Source: JAYRSJ01 sp041920215 (lineage in GTDB: Bacteria > Pseudomonadota > Gammaproteobacteria > Burkholderiales > Burkholderiaceae_C). Taken from it: a stretch of DNA of 64,000 bases. The notes under the pieces were generated by a model. It saw only the letters and a program-made list of their open reading frames with translations, ran no database searches and was not told where the DNA came from. The stretch's first letter is position 1, and each line of letters starts with the position of its first letter. The stretch spans positions 35,887 to 99,886 of the forward strand of contig JAYRSJ010000017.1 in assembly GCA_041920215.1 (NCBI GenBank), read 5' to 3'. This document shows positions 11,495-19,494 of this stretch, in pieces. The position numbers were made by a program, and so were the translations under genes.

Positions 11495-12115
11495 ATGTCG
11501 AGCAAGTTCGCCCTGAGCACCCTCGCCGCCCTGACCCTGGCCGGCGCCGCCTTCAGCACTGCAGCCCAGGCTCAGGAAGGCCCGTGGCTGGTGCGCGTGC
11601 GCGCGGTGCATCTGGATTCGGCCAACAAGGATTCCACCGGCCTGGGCCTCTCGGTCAACAACAAGACCATTCCGGAAGTCGACATCAGCTACTTCTTCAC
11701 CCCCAATCTGGCGGCCGAGCTGATCCTGACCTATCCGCAGAAGCACACGCTGCGCTCCAACGGCGCCGCAATCGGCTCGCTGAAGCATCTGCCGCCCACG
11801 CTGAGCCTGCAGTACCACTTCAACCCGACCGGCACCTTCCGTCCCTATGTGGGCGCGGGCCTGAACTACACCCACTTCTCCAGCGTCAGCTTCGCACCGG
11901 CGGTGCAGGCCGCGCTGTCGCCCAGCATCAAGAGCGATAGCTATGGCGTGAGCCTTCAGCTGGGTGCCGACTACGAGATCAGCAAGGGCCTGTATCTGAA
12001 CGTCGACATCAAGAAGGTCAAGATCGGCACCGATGTCTACTCGGCCGGCGTCAAGGCTGGGGAGTTCAAGGTCGACCCGCTGCTGGTCGGCGTGGGCCTG
12101 GGCTGGCGCTTCTAA
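11495..12115 (+). CDS. ompW: OmpW-family outer membrane protein
   Basis: A 206-residue small beta-barrel porin of the OmpW/OprG family, thought to pass small hydrophobic molecules across the outer membrane. Residues 1-26 are a signal peptide ending AQA. The mature protein has alternating strands including VDISYFFTPNLAAELILTY and RPYVGAGLNYTHF, and ends in an aromatic residue (WRF), as outer membrane barrels recognised by BamA usually do. AAGGAG at 11481-11486 gives a good start. It stands alone, 128 bases after metF, and is followed by a GC-rich hairpin. Confidence 0.93.
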   Translation: MSSKFALSTLAALTLAGAAFSTAAQAQEGPWLVRVRAVHLDSANKDSTGLGLSVNNKTIPEVDISYFFTPNLAAELILTYPQKHTLRSNGAAIGSLKHLPPTLSLQYHFNPTGTFRPYVGAGLNYTHFSSVSFAPAVQAALSPSIKSDSYGVSLQLGADYEISKGLYLNVDIKKVKIGTDVYSAGVKAGEFKVDPLLVGVGLGWRF

Positions 12116-12189
12116 GCAGCCACTCGCCCTGAAGGGCAAGAAAGAAAGAAGCAAAGATAAAACGAGAGTTAAGGCCGTGAGGCCTGCTG

Positions 12190-12218
12190 GGCCCGCCCGC
12201 GGCAACGCGCGGCGGGCC
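12190..12218 (+). terminator. Probable terminator after ompW
   Basis: GGCCCGCC (12190-12197) pairs with GGCGGGCC (12211-12218), with an inner GCG/CGC pairing. Only a short TTT follows, so strength is uncertain. Confidence 0.45.
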
Positions 12219-12425
12219 GCTTTGCTGGGCTGAGCGGTTCGGATCTGTGTACGCAGCGCTAGCTGACGCCGGCAACAAAGCCGTCTGTTCTCTGTTCAGC
12301 CCAGCGTCCGTCGACGTGCGCCAAGGCGATCACAGCCGGGGTCAGGTCTTGATGAAGGCTCAATGGGGTGGCGCTGACGCGGCAGGAAGTCCCGGTAAAG
12401 GGTTTGGCATCACTGAGGTCGGTTG
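12219..12425. other. Intergenic stretch, start of AT-richer island
   Basis: No convincing gene on either strand. Base composition falls from the surrounding high GC towards the island genes. GGGGTCAGGTCTTG at about 12339-12352 resembles a motif also seen near 17330 (GGGGTCAGGCCTTG), but no flanking repeat structure is clear. Confidence 0.4.
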
Positions 12426-12875
12426 CTATCGCCTCAGATCCCTTCGATACTTTTCGAGCGCCGAATCGACAGAGGCCAAAACGGCACGTGCCTGTGCATC
12501 GGTTCGTGCTCTACCCACTGTCATCACATGAGAGGTCAAGTAAATCGGATACCAGCTTTGAGGATTCTTCTCGTCATATGGGTAAAGATTTGCCATTGTT
12601 ATGACAACGGTCGCTACAGTCCAGTTTATAGCGTTTGATTTCTCTTCAGGATTGATCGTTATTAATCTAACCTGAATCCCAGAATCCTCAGGCTGCGCCA
12701 ACCTAAACCCTTGAGAACCTCTAACTGCTTCTCGAACAGCGAAAGCAAATTGGGTGCCGACGGAGTCTTCGCCAGAATGAGTAACACTAACGGCCACCTT
12801 TTGCTCTTGAGCAAATGATGCATTTCCGAGGAGTGATGCAGCGAAGAAGAGTAGAAAGAGTGTGCGTCGAGTCAT
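12426..12875 (-). CDS. Small secreted protein of unknown function
   Basis: A 149-residue protein I do not recognise. Residues 1-22 (MTRRTLFLLFF to ASFA) form a clear signal peptide, so the product should be periplasmic or secreted. The mature part, about 127 residues, has mixed alpha/beta character with alternating short hydrophobic strands and a charged helical C-terminus (SALEKYRRDLRR). The ATG at 12875 is chosen over an upstream start at 12923 because it places the signal peptide correctly. Codon use is markedly more AT-rich than in neighbours such as truD, consistent with recent acquisition. It is the last of three minus-strand genes in the island, after a hairpin that may end transcription of the preceding one. 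Confidence 0.7.
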   Translation of the reverse strand: MTRRTLFLLFFAASLLGNASFAQEQKVAVSVTHSGEDSVGTQFAFAVREAVRGSQGFRLAQPEDSGIQVRLITINPEEKSNAINWTVATVVITMANLYPYDEKNPQSWYPIYLTSHVMTVGRARTDAQARAVLASVDSALEKYRRDLRR

Positions 12876-12948
12876 GAGAACTGCTGCAGTGGTTGTGTTG
12901 ATCTTGATTGTGAGCCTAGACACCTGAGCCAGTCGACGTACAAAATCA

Positions 12949-12970
12949 GTGCAAAGCGGCGCCTTTGCAC
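12949..12970 (-). terminator. Hairpin terminator between the two island secreted-protein genes
   Basis: GTGCAAAG (12949-12956) and CTTTGCAC (12963-12970) form an 8-bp stem with a 6-base loop. On the minus strand it is followed by TGATTTTG, a modest U-tract. It lies 30 bases beyond the end of the preceding minus-strand gene. Confidence 0.6.
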
Positions 12971-12999
12971 GACCGTATTTAGCGAGTTTTAGGAAAACA

Positions 13000-13641
13000 T
13001 TAGAACCGCAACGAACGCTTTACTCGCTCCATTATTGGGCGCCATACAATCGCGTCCGACTGCCGGTGAGAAAGTGTTATCTCAATAATCCGATTAGAAA
13101 CTGGAATCTTGTATTGAGTCACCTGCCAGGATGAGGGCCCAAATTGAGTCGCCCGGACGTATGGCATAACCAAAGCAAACTGTCCGTTGAATTTTTCAAT
13201 ACAAACAGGTTGCATTTCGATGATTTTGGGACCGCCAGATGCTTCAAGTTGCCTAAACATTTTTAGCATCTCAGCGCCAACCGCCTTGAGGTCTGCTGCT
13301 GTAGCGACTGTGAGATCTGCCTGCGTGTAGTCCGGTGGTGACGTAATACTGACGCGAATCATTGCCCCTGTAGGCTCGGGAGTCGCATTTACAGCAAGCA
13401 AGTTTAGCTTTTCCCCATGCACCCCCTCTATTCCGGCGTTATCCAGCATTGCCGAGCCGGCAGCGCCAAGATTTTTTCTCGTCTCTTGGGATAGCACTGT
13501 CCAGTGAGAAGGAATTACGAGCGAGATGCCATATGATAACTGAACGCGCCGGAACGCAGTGTCTTGTGCGAACACTGAATTCCCAAACAGGGCAGAGATA
13601 AAAAGTACAAAAAATAGGCGCCTTGTAATTATTGATTTCAT
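13000..13641 (-). CDS. Secreted protein of unknown function, possible PsbP/DcrB-like fold
   Basis: A 213-residue protein with a signal peptide (1-25, ending NSVFAQ). The mature part begins with a strand pattern and the phrase GISLVIPSHWTVLS, which resembles the opening of PsbP/DcrB-like domains; that family guess is tentative. No catalytic motif is visible. The ATG at 13641 is preferred to upstream frames because the signal peptide starts there. The signal peptides of this and the next gene end almost alike (GN-S-FAQ), suggesting a common origin or adaptation to the same export route. Composition is AT-richer than the chromosome around it. Confidence 0.68.
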   Translation of the reverse strand: MKSIITRRLFFVLFISALFGNSVFAQDTAFRRVQLSYGISLVIPSHWTVLSQETRKNLGAAGSAMLDNAGIEGVHGEKLNLLAVNATPEPTGAMIRVSITSPPDYTQADLTVATAADLKAVGAEMLKMFRQLEASGGPKIIEMQPVCIEKFNGQFALVMPYVRATQFGPSSWQVTQYKIPVSNRIIEITLSHRQSDAIVWRPIMERVKRSLRF

Positions 13642-13748
13642 GCCTGCCCGCCAACGAAAGGTGGTTGTTTGTTTTTTCTTCGCGCTTGAGAAACAAAAGG
13701 AACAACCAAGAAAAAAAATAAAAGCACCACTCATATCAAGTAGATTTT

Positions 13749-13958
13749 TTACTCTATTGAAACACCAACGCTATCGGGAATGACTTGATATCGAAGAACC
13801 TTCAAAAAAGTGAACATCACTATGCTCGCAAAGAAAATTAAGACTGCAAGTCCCCAAGCCGTAGGGCGGGATGCGGGCTTCAGCTTGAATCAAGTCGCGT
13901 TCAGTAGCTTCGCGGCACCAAAGATAAGTAGTCCATAAATCAGCCAATCGACGAGCAT
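13749..13958 (-). pseudogene. Small two-helix membrane protein gene interrupted by an in-frame TGA
   Basis: Reading from ATG 13958 gives 22 codons (MLVDWLIYGLLIFGAAKLL and so on), then TGA at 13892-13890, then 46 more codons in the same frame ending at TAA 13751-13749. The second part contains a strong hydrophobic helix (GLAVLIFFASIVMF) followed by basic residues. Without the TGA it would be a 69-residue protein with two membrane helices and no frameshift needed, which argues for a recent nonsense mutation (for example from CGA or TGG). Alternatives are a 22-residue membrane peptide or readthrough. It heads the three-gene minus-strand run in the island. Confidence 0.55.
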
Positions 13959-14311
13959 TGCAGTTCCCCTTTCCGCTAACGAATCTGTCCAGAATCCCCA
14001 CACACAGCCGCGGGCTTAGCACATACGGCTAACGCGACGTGATCTGGGCGGGCTGGGTTCATAGCACGCATTGTGCGCGTCTTCGCAGCTCGTCGAGCCC
14101 GGCAGAACCCGCATTAGCGCGCCAGGGGCGCTGGGGTCAATCCCAGCCACTGCCCTCATCTGCCCCAGCTCCAGGTCAGCTACTCGATGTTGCATGCACC
14201 AGGCACAACACCGGCTCCACGGTGGCGATGCGGCTGTATCGCGTCCGGGGCGAGAATCACGGCCCGGACGGCCCCCTCCCATTCACCGCTGACACCGCCA
14301 GCCCCTCCCCC
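13959..14311. other. Intergenic region between island and truD
   Basis: About 350 bases with no supported gene. Composition returns to high GC near 14050, which is probably the right edge of the island. The frame of truD is open far upstream, but the codon content there is not gene-like and the truD domain begins at 14312. Two GCTAACG words (about 13975 and 14029) are the only repeat seen. Confidence 0.4.
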
Positions 14312-15346
14312 ATGACAGACGCTCCTCCCCACTACACCGCCCTGCCGCCGTGGCCGCGCGCCTATCCGGCCACCGGCGCCAGCGCCACGCTGAAACAGCT
14401 CAACGAGGATTTCGTCGTGACCGAGTTGCCGCTGCAGCTGCCCTGCGGCGAGGGCGAGCATCTCTGGCTGGATATCGAGAAGAACGGCGCCAACACCGCC
14501 TTCGTCGCCAAAGCGCTGGCCGAGGCCGCCGGCGTGCAGGACTGGGACGTGGGCTATGCCGGCCTCAAGGACCGCTACGCCATCACCCGCCAGTGGTTCA
14601 GCATTTATCGGCCCAAGGGCGGGCCGCTCGACCTGACGGCGCTGCAGCACCCGGAATTCAAGGTGCTGGCGCAGAGCCGCCATCTGAAGAAGCTGCGCCC
14701 CGGCGATCTGCAGGGCAACCGCTTCCGCATCCTGCTGCGTGATGTGAGCGGCAATCGCCGGGTCATCGAGGCCATCGAGGCCAATCTGCGGGCCGTGGCC
14801 TTGCAGGGCGTGCCCAATTACTTCGGCGCCCAGCGCTTCGGCCATCAGGGCGGCAATGTCGAGCAGGGCCGCGCCATGCTGGCGCGCGAGATCCGCGTGC
14901 GCAACCCGAAGAAGAAAGGCATCTACCTGTCGGCCGTGCGCTCCTTCGTCTTCAACGAGGTGCTGGCGCTGCGCATTCAGCAGGGGCTCTGGGGCCGGAC
15001 CCTGCCCGGTGATGTGATGGACGCGGCGGGCCGGCCCACCGGGCCGCTCTGGGGGCGGGGCCGCGTGGGCAGCAGCGATCAGGCACAGGCCCTGGAGATG
15101 GGCGTGGCCGCTCACCACGCGGGCTTGTGCGACGGCCTGGAACACGCCGGACTGGAGCAGGAGCGCCGCGCCCTGGTGGCGAGCCCGGCGGAGCTGTCCT
15201 GGCAATGGCCGCAAGCCGATCAGCTGCTGCTCAGCTTCTCGCTGCCGGCCGGCAACTACGCCACCGCCGTGCTGAGCGAGATCCTGCGCACCACCGAGCC
15301 CGAGCGGCGCACCGAGAACGAGGACGAGCCAGCGGCGGCCGAATAA
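14312..15346 (+). CDS. truD: tRNA pseudouridine(13) synthase
   Basis: TruD converts uridine 13 of certain tRNAs, such as tRNA-Glu, to pseudouridine. The 344-residue product has the family start (TLKQLNEDFVVTELP), the catalytic Asp87 in GYAGLKDRYAITRQ, and the conserved NYFGAQRFG and the SFVFNEVLALR segment. The internal TRUD insertion domain lies roughly in the region 155-300. The ATG at 14312 is chosen from the domain start; a longer frame upstream is not gene-like. It is convergent with pepQ, with 12 bases between the stop codons. Confidence 0.95.
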   Translation: MTDAPPHYTALPPWPRAYPATGASATLKQLNEDFVVTELPLQLPCGEGEHLWLDIEKNGANTAFVAKALAEAAGVQDWDVGYAGLKDRYAITRQWFSIYRPKGGPLDLTALQHPEFKVLAQSRHLKKLRPGDLQGNRFRILLRDVSGNRRVIEAIEANLRAVALQGVPNYFGAQRFGHQGGNVEQGRAMLAREIRVRNPKKKGIYLSAVRSFVFNEVLALRIQQGLWGRTLPGDVMDAAGRPTGPLWGRGRVGSSDQAQALEMGVAAHHAGLCDGLEHAGLEQERRALVASPAELSWQWPQADQLLLSFSLPAGNYATAVLSEILRTTEPERRTENEDEPAAAE

Positions 15347-15358
15347 GGCCGCGCCGCC

Positions 15359-16684
15359 TCAGCCCAGCGCCGCAAACGCGTCGCGCGTCAGATTCTCCGG
15401 CGCGCCCGCGCTGCAGCAGACCACATCGTCCTCGATGCGCACGCCGCCAAAGCGGGCCAGGTGCTCGACCAGGTCCCAGTCGACCGCGCTGCCGGCCGGC
15501 GTGGCGCGCAGCTGCTTCAGCAGGGTGGGGATGAAGTAGAGCCCCGGCTCTATCGTCACCACCATGCCGGGCTCGAGCCGGCGCGTCAGGCGCAGATAGG
15601 GATGGCCCTCGGGCTTGGGCGCGAGCGCGCCGCTGTCGTCGGCCATGAAGCCGCCGATATCGTGCACCTGCAGGCCCAGCAGATGGCCGATGCCGTGCGG
15701 GAAGAAGGTGCTGGTGACGCGCTGCTCGACCAGGGCCTCGGCGCTCATGCCTTTGACGATGCCCTGCCCGGCCAGGATGGCGGCGATGCGGCGGTGCGTG
15801 CTCAGATGGATGTCGCGGTAGTCGACACCGGCGCGCACCTCGTCGACCAGGGCCAGTTGGGCCGCCTCCATCGCCGCCAGCAGGGCGTCGAAGCGCGGGT
15901 CGCGGCCACACCAGGTGCGGGTGATGTCGGAGGCATAGCCATTGACCTGGGCGCCGGCGTCAATCAGCAGCGAACGCGACTGGGCCGGCGGGCTCGGGTC
16001 TTGATACTGGTAGTGCAGCACCGCGCCATGCTCGTTGAGCGCGACGATATTGCTGTAGGGCAGGTCGCGGTCGGTATGGCCGCTGGCGGCCAGATAGGCG
16101 CGGTGGATGTCCAGCTCCGAGGCTCCGGCCTCGAAGGCGGCCCGGGCGGCACTATGGGCCGGCACCGCGCGGCGCGAGGCGGCGCGCATCTGCTCCAGCT
16201 CGTAGCCGCTCTTCAGCGCGCGCTGGTAGTGCAGGATGTTCAGCAGCGCCGGCGGGTTGTTGGGCAGCAGACCGTCGAGCGCCGCATCGGCCTCGCCGAC
16301 GATGGCCAGCCGGCCCGGCACGCGCAGATGCGGGACGGCATCTTCGGGCCGGCCGATCACGCAGAGCTCGACGTGGGATAACCATTCACCGCTGGGGTCG
16401 GCCGGCGGCACATGCCAGAAATCATCGGGCTGGTAGTACACCAGGCGCGGTTTCTGGCCCGGGCGCACCAGCAGCCAGCTGTGCGGATGCGCGCACAGCG
16501 GCAGCCAATGCTTGAAATGCGGATTGGGCTGAAACAGATAGGGCCGGTCGTCGAGGAAGGCGTACTTCTCGATGCCGGCAGCGATCAGCAAGGCGTCGAA
16601 GCCGCTGCGGGCCAGCGCCTGCTCGGCCTGCGCTTGCAGCCGGCTCAGGTGCTGGGCGTAGGAGTTGTTGTCGTCGTCGTTCAT
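15359..16684 (-). CDS. pepQ: Xaa-Pro dipeptidase (prolidase)
   Basis: PepQ cleaves dipeptides with C-terminal proline; some members also hydrolyse organophosphates. The 441-residue length matches bacterial prolidase. The five dinuclear-metal ligands of the pita-bread fold are visible: Asp in LIDAGAQ, Asp in SDITRTW, His in FFPHGIGHLLGLQVHD, Glu in TIEPGLYF and Glu in GVRIEDDV. The N-terminal half (to about 160) is the small creatinase-like domain. It may share a transcript with the 5-formyl-THF cyclo-ligase gene that starts 603 bases upstream and ends 18 bases before it. Confidence 0.93.
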   Translation of the reverse strand: MNDDDNNSYAQHLSRLQAQAEQALARSGFDALLIAAGIEKYAFLDDRPYLFQPNPHFKHWLPLCAHPHSWLLVRPGQKPRLVYYQPDDFWHVPPADPSGEWLSHVELCVIGRPEDAVPHLRVPGRLAIVGEADAALDGLLPNNPPALLNILHYQRALKSGYELEQMRAASRRAVPAHSAARAAFEAGASELDIHRAYLAASGHTDRDLPYSNIVALNEHGAVLHYQYQDPSPPAQSRSLLIDAGAQVNGYASDITRTWCGRDPRFDALLAAMEAAQLALVDEVRAGVDYRDIHLSTHRRIAAILAGQGIVKGMSAEALVEQRVTSTFFPHGIGHLLGLQVHDIGGFMADDSGALAPKPEGHPYLRLTRRLEPGMVVTIEPGLYFIPTLLKQLRATPAGSAVDWDLVEHLARFGGVRIEDDVVCCSAGAPENLTRDAFAALG

Positions 16685-16702
16685 CGGCGCATTGTCGGTC
16701 GA

Positions 16703-17287
16703 TCAGCCCCCAACATCCCAGACCACGCCCTCCTCGGTGATCATGGCCTGCAGCGGCACATCGTGCGGCTCGGGCCTCAGCAGCGGCAGAAAGCCATGTG
16801 CAAAGCCTATGCCCACCGTGGCCGGCCGCGGCTGCAGCGCCGCCAGCGTGCGGTCCATGAAGCCGCCGCCATAGCCCAGGCGCAGGCCGCAGGGCCCGTA
16901 GCCCAGGCAGGGCACGATCATCAGCTGGGGTTCGAAGACCTCGGTGTCCTTGGGCTTGGGAATGCCGTAGGCGTCGTCCTCCATCGGGCAGCCCGGGTAC
17001 CAGATGTGGAAGCGCAGCGTGCCGGCCGCCTTGTCCACCACCGGCAGGCCGATCTTGCGGCTTTGGCCCTCGGGCGCGGCCTCGCTCCAGCGGTACAGGG
17101 CCGGCAGCGGATCGAACTCACCCTTGATCGGCCAGTAGGCGCCTATCGTGGTTTCGCGCCGGCTCACCAGCCAGACGCGCAGCACCTGCTGCAGCTGGGC
17201 CGCCAGCGCCAGGCGCTGCGGCAGGTTCAGGCGGTCCTGGATCAGCTTCTGGCGCAGCGCTGCCTTGTCCTTCAAGTCCACGGGCAT
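16703..17287 (-). CDS. 5-formyltetrahydrofolate cyclo-ligase, copy 1
   Basis: This family recycles 5-formyl-THF to methenyl-THF using ATP, in the cytosol. The 194-residue product has the family landmarks AYWPIKGEFDP, the substrate region VPCLGYGPCGLRLGYGGGFMDRTL, and a conserved C-terminal VPLQAMITEEGVV. The glycine-rich LGYGGGF..R motif is intact. It precedes pepQ by 18 bases on the same strand. A second, clearly different family member lies at 18884-19483; pairwise similarity is limited to the motifs, so they are not a recent duplication. Confidence 0.9.
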   Translation of the reverse strand: MPVDLKDKAALRQKLIQDRLNLPQRLALAAQLQQVLRVWLVSRRETTIGAYWPIKGEFDPLPALYRWSEAAPEGQSRKIGLPVVDKAAGTLRFHIWYPGCPMEDDAYGIPKPKDTEVFEPQLMIVPCLGYGPCGLRLGYGGGFMDRTLAALQPRPATVGIGFAHGFLPLLRPEPHDVPLQAMITEEGVVWDVGG

Positions 17288-17421
17288 CTACCTCTCGTCG
17301 CCCCGGCTGAGGGCGGCCCATGGTAGCCGGGGTCAGGCCTTGCCGCCAGCGGGCAGCCGCCTATGAAGAGCCCGACTCAGACGGGCCGCCGTTGCCGCCG
17401 GCTGCACTGCGCTCAAACCCG

Positions 17422-17772
17422 TCAAGCGGCCGCCAGCCCCGGCGGCAAGGCGTTCGCGGCGCCCTTGGTGGCGACGGCCGCGGCCGAGCGCTGCTGCAGC
17501 AGCTGCTGCGCCAGGCCGGGGCAGGCGCTGGGCGGCACCAGCAGCTGGAAGGCGGCGCTGGGCCAGCCCTCCATCACCAGCTCGGTGCCCGAGCGCAGCA
17601 CCAGGCTGTCGCCAGCCTGCAGCACCAGATCCGCGCTGGCGTGGGCGCGGCTGGCGGTCGGCGTCAGCCAGAGCCGGCCGGACGTCACCCGCAGTTCGCG
17701 CTCGCCCGGGCCCAGGGTCATGCGCAGCGCCTGGCCTTGCTCCAGGCTCCACAATGCTTGCGATCCATTCAT
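17422..17772 (-). CDS. DUF2917 domain protein
   Basis: A 116-residue protein matching the DUF2917 pattern: a small beta-rich domain beginning with LEQGQALRMTLGPGERELRVTSGRLWLT and running to about residue 85, then a low-complexity alanine-rich tail. No function is established for this family. The ATG at 17772 is followed by the domain directly. It diverges from a LysR-type regulator 123 bases away, a pairing seen repeatedly in Burkholderiales, so regulation by that neighbour is plausible. Confidence 0.75.
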   Translation of the reverse strand: MNGSQALWSLEQGQALRMTLGPGERELRVTSGRLWLTPTASRAHASADLVLQAGDSLVLRSGTELVMEGWPSAAFQLLVPPSACPGLAQQLLQQRSAAAVATKGAANALPPGLAAA

Positions 17773-17895
17773 GATTGACACTCCCCTTTGGTGCAGATTC
17801 GTTGCCGCACACCCTGCGCAGCCACGAGGGAATACTAGGGATGACCCGGAGCCGCGTCCAATGAGATGCGCGCACGCCATTGATACCATTTGCTC

Positions 17896-18867
17896 ATGAA
17901 TAGCCCACGCCAGCGCCCGCTCGCCATCGGCCCTCTGCGCGCCTTCGAGGCGGTCGCGCGGCGGCTCAGCTTTCGCGCCGCCGCCGAGGAGCTGCATCTC
18001 ACCCAGTCGGCCATCAGCCGCCAGATCCGCGCGCTGGAGGAGGAGATCGGCGCCACGCTGTTCCTGCGCGGCACCCGCCATGTGGAGCTGACCGGCGACG
18101 GCGCGGCGCTGCAGGGCACGGCGGTGGCCCTGCTGCAGCGCCTGGACGCCACGGTGCGGCAGATCCGCCAGAGCAAGGGCCGGCGGGTGGTCAATGTCAC
18201 CACCTTCGCCTCCTTCGCCTCGCTCTGGCTGATTCCGCGGCTGGAGGCCTTCCAGCGCCAGCATCCGGACATCGACATCCGCGTCTCGGCCCACGACGGC
18301 CTGATCGATTTGGACGACGGCGAGATCGACCTGGCGCTGCGCTATGCCACGCCCGAGGCGGTGGTGCCCGATGCCCGGCGCCTGTTCGGCGAGACGCTGA
18401 CGCCGGTCGTCAGCCCCTGGCTGCTGCGCCAGTCCGAGAAGGGCGAGGCGCCGCCGCTGCGGGTGGTGGCCGATCTGGCCCGGCACACGCTGGCCGAGGA
18501 GGACGATCTACGCCCCAGCGCGGTCTATCTGAGCTGGCGACGCTGGCTCACCGAGCATGGCGCACCCGAGCTGCAACCGCGGCGCTGGATGTATCTGAAC
18601 TTCACCTATCAGCAGGTGCAGGCCGCGCTGACCGGCCAGGCCGTGGCCCTGGCCCGCCTGGCCCTGGTGGCCGACGCGCTGGAGCGCGGCGATCTGCTCG
18701 AGCCCTTCGGTCCGCAGGGCCGGCTCGGCAGCCCGCTGGCCTACTGGCTGCTGGTCTCGCGCCACAGCCGCCAGCGCCCCGAGGTCCAGCAGTTCTGCGA
18801 CTGGGTGCTGGCCCAGGCCGCGCAGAGCCGGCGCGAGATCGGCGAGGCAGAGGCGGGGCCGGCCTGA
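17896..18867 (+). CDS. LysR-type transcriptional regulator (GcvA-like)
   Basis: A 323-residue LysR regulator. The winged helix-turn-helix occupies about residues 8-68 (RAFEAVARRLSFRAAAEELHLTQSAISRQI region), followed by the linker helix and a two-lobed effector domain. TTFASFASLWLIPRLEAFQ resembles the start of the GcvA-subfamily effector domain. The ATG at 17896 is taken rather than a TTG two codons earlier. It diverges from the DUF2917 gene and probably controls it from the shared 123-base intergenic region. The inducer is unknown. Confidence 0.87.
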   Translation: MNSPRQRPLAIGPLRAFEAVARRLSFRAAAEELHLTQSAISRQIRALEEEIGATLFLRGTRHVELTGDGAALQGTAVALLQRLDATVRQIRQSKGRRVVNVTTFASFASLWLIPRLEAFQRQHPDIDIRVSAHDGLIDLDDGEIDLALRYATPEAVVPDARRLFGETLTPVVSPWLLRQSEKGEAPPLRVVADLARHTLAEEDDLRPSAVYLSWRRWLTEHGAPELQPRRWMYLNFTYQQVQAALTGQAVALARLALVADALERGDLLEPFGPQGRLGSPLAYWLLVSRHSRQRPEVQQFCDWVLAQAAQSRREIGEAEAGPA

Positions 18868-18883
18868 ACGCGGCCGCGAGGCC

Positions 18884-19483
18884 TCAGGGTGCGATGACTT
18901 CCCGGTCGGTAACGATCAGCGTCAGCGGCATGTCGTGCGCCTCGATTGCGAACTGGGTCTCGCAGCAGCTCCAGGCCAGACCCACGCTGGTCACGCCCGG
19001 ATGCCGGGCCAGCCAGCGGTCGAAATAGCCGCCGCCATAGCCCAGGCGATAGCCCTCGCGGGTGAAACCCACACAGGGCAGCAGGATCACATCGGGCAGC
19101 AGCGGCGCGCCGGCGCTGCTGGCAATGCCGCATTCGTCCGGCGTGGTCGGCGCCTTGCCGTCCCAGCGCCGATAGTCCATCGCCCGCTCGGCCGTGTAAG
19201 CATAGGGCAGGGCCAGCTGCGGGGCTTCGGCGAAGCCATGTTTGAGCACCCAGTCCACGGCGTTGAATTCAGCCTCCAGCGGCCAGTAGATGCCCAGGCT
19301 CTGCGGCTCCAGCTGGTCCAGCAGGGCCAGCAGCTGGCGCGCGAGCGCGGCCTCGGCCGTCCGCCCGGCCGGATCGGCACTCAGCCAGTCGCGCCGCCGC
19401 GCCAGCAGCTCGCGTCGCAGCGCGCCGCGCTCGTGCGGCAGATGCGGCATATTCGAGCCTGAGGAAGACAAAACATCGGGCAT
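18884..19483 (-). CDS. 5-formyltetrahydrofolate cyclo-ligase, copy 2
   Basis: A second member of the 5-formyl-THF cyclo-ligase family, 199 residues, with IYWPLEAEFN, LPCVGFTREGYRLGYGGGYFDRWL and a C-terminal MPLTLIVTDREV. This copy keeps the more common YGGGYFDRW form of the motif, whereas copy 1 has YGGGFMDRT. The ATG at 19483 has a G-rich ribosome site just upstream; a later ATG at 19450 is possible. It is convergent with the LysR gene and its start lies only 11 bases from the divergent slt start, so their promoters must overlap each other's coding sequence. Confidence 0.9.
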   Translation of the reverse strand: MPDVLSSSGSNMPHLPHERGALRRELLARRRDWLSADPAGRTAEAALARQLLALLDQLEPQSLGIYWPLEAEFNAVDWVLKHGFAEAPQLALPYAYTAERAMDYRRWDGKAPTTPDECGIASSAGAPLLPDVILLPCVGFTREGYRLGYGGGYFDRWLARHPGVTSVGLAWSCCETQFAIEAHDMPLTLIVTDREVIAP

Positions 19484-19494
19484 CACAGCCCCCC

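Noticed and set aside
13890..13892. Selenocysteine codon at the TGA in the small membrane gene
   Set aside because: No SECIS-like hairpin is evident just after it and the neighbouring residues do not resemble a selenoprotein site.
13771..14022. An 83-codon minus-strand frame in the island
   Set aside because: It overlaps the two-helix membrane gene in another frame and lacks hydrophobic or domain character.
12219..14040. Integron cassette array as the origin of the island
   Set aside because: No integrase gene and no convincing attC inverted cores; GCTAACG words alone are insufficient.
14120..14150. tRNA-like T-arm (GGGTCAATCCC) upstream of truD
   Set aside because: No matching acceptor, D or anticodon stems around it.
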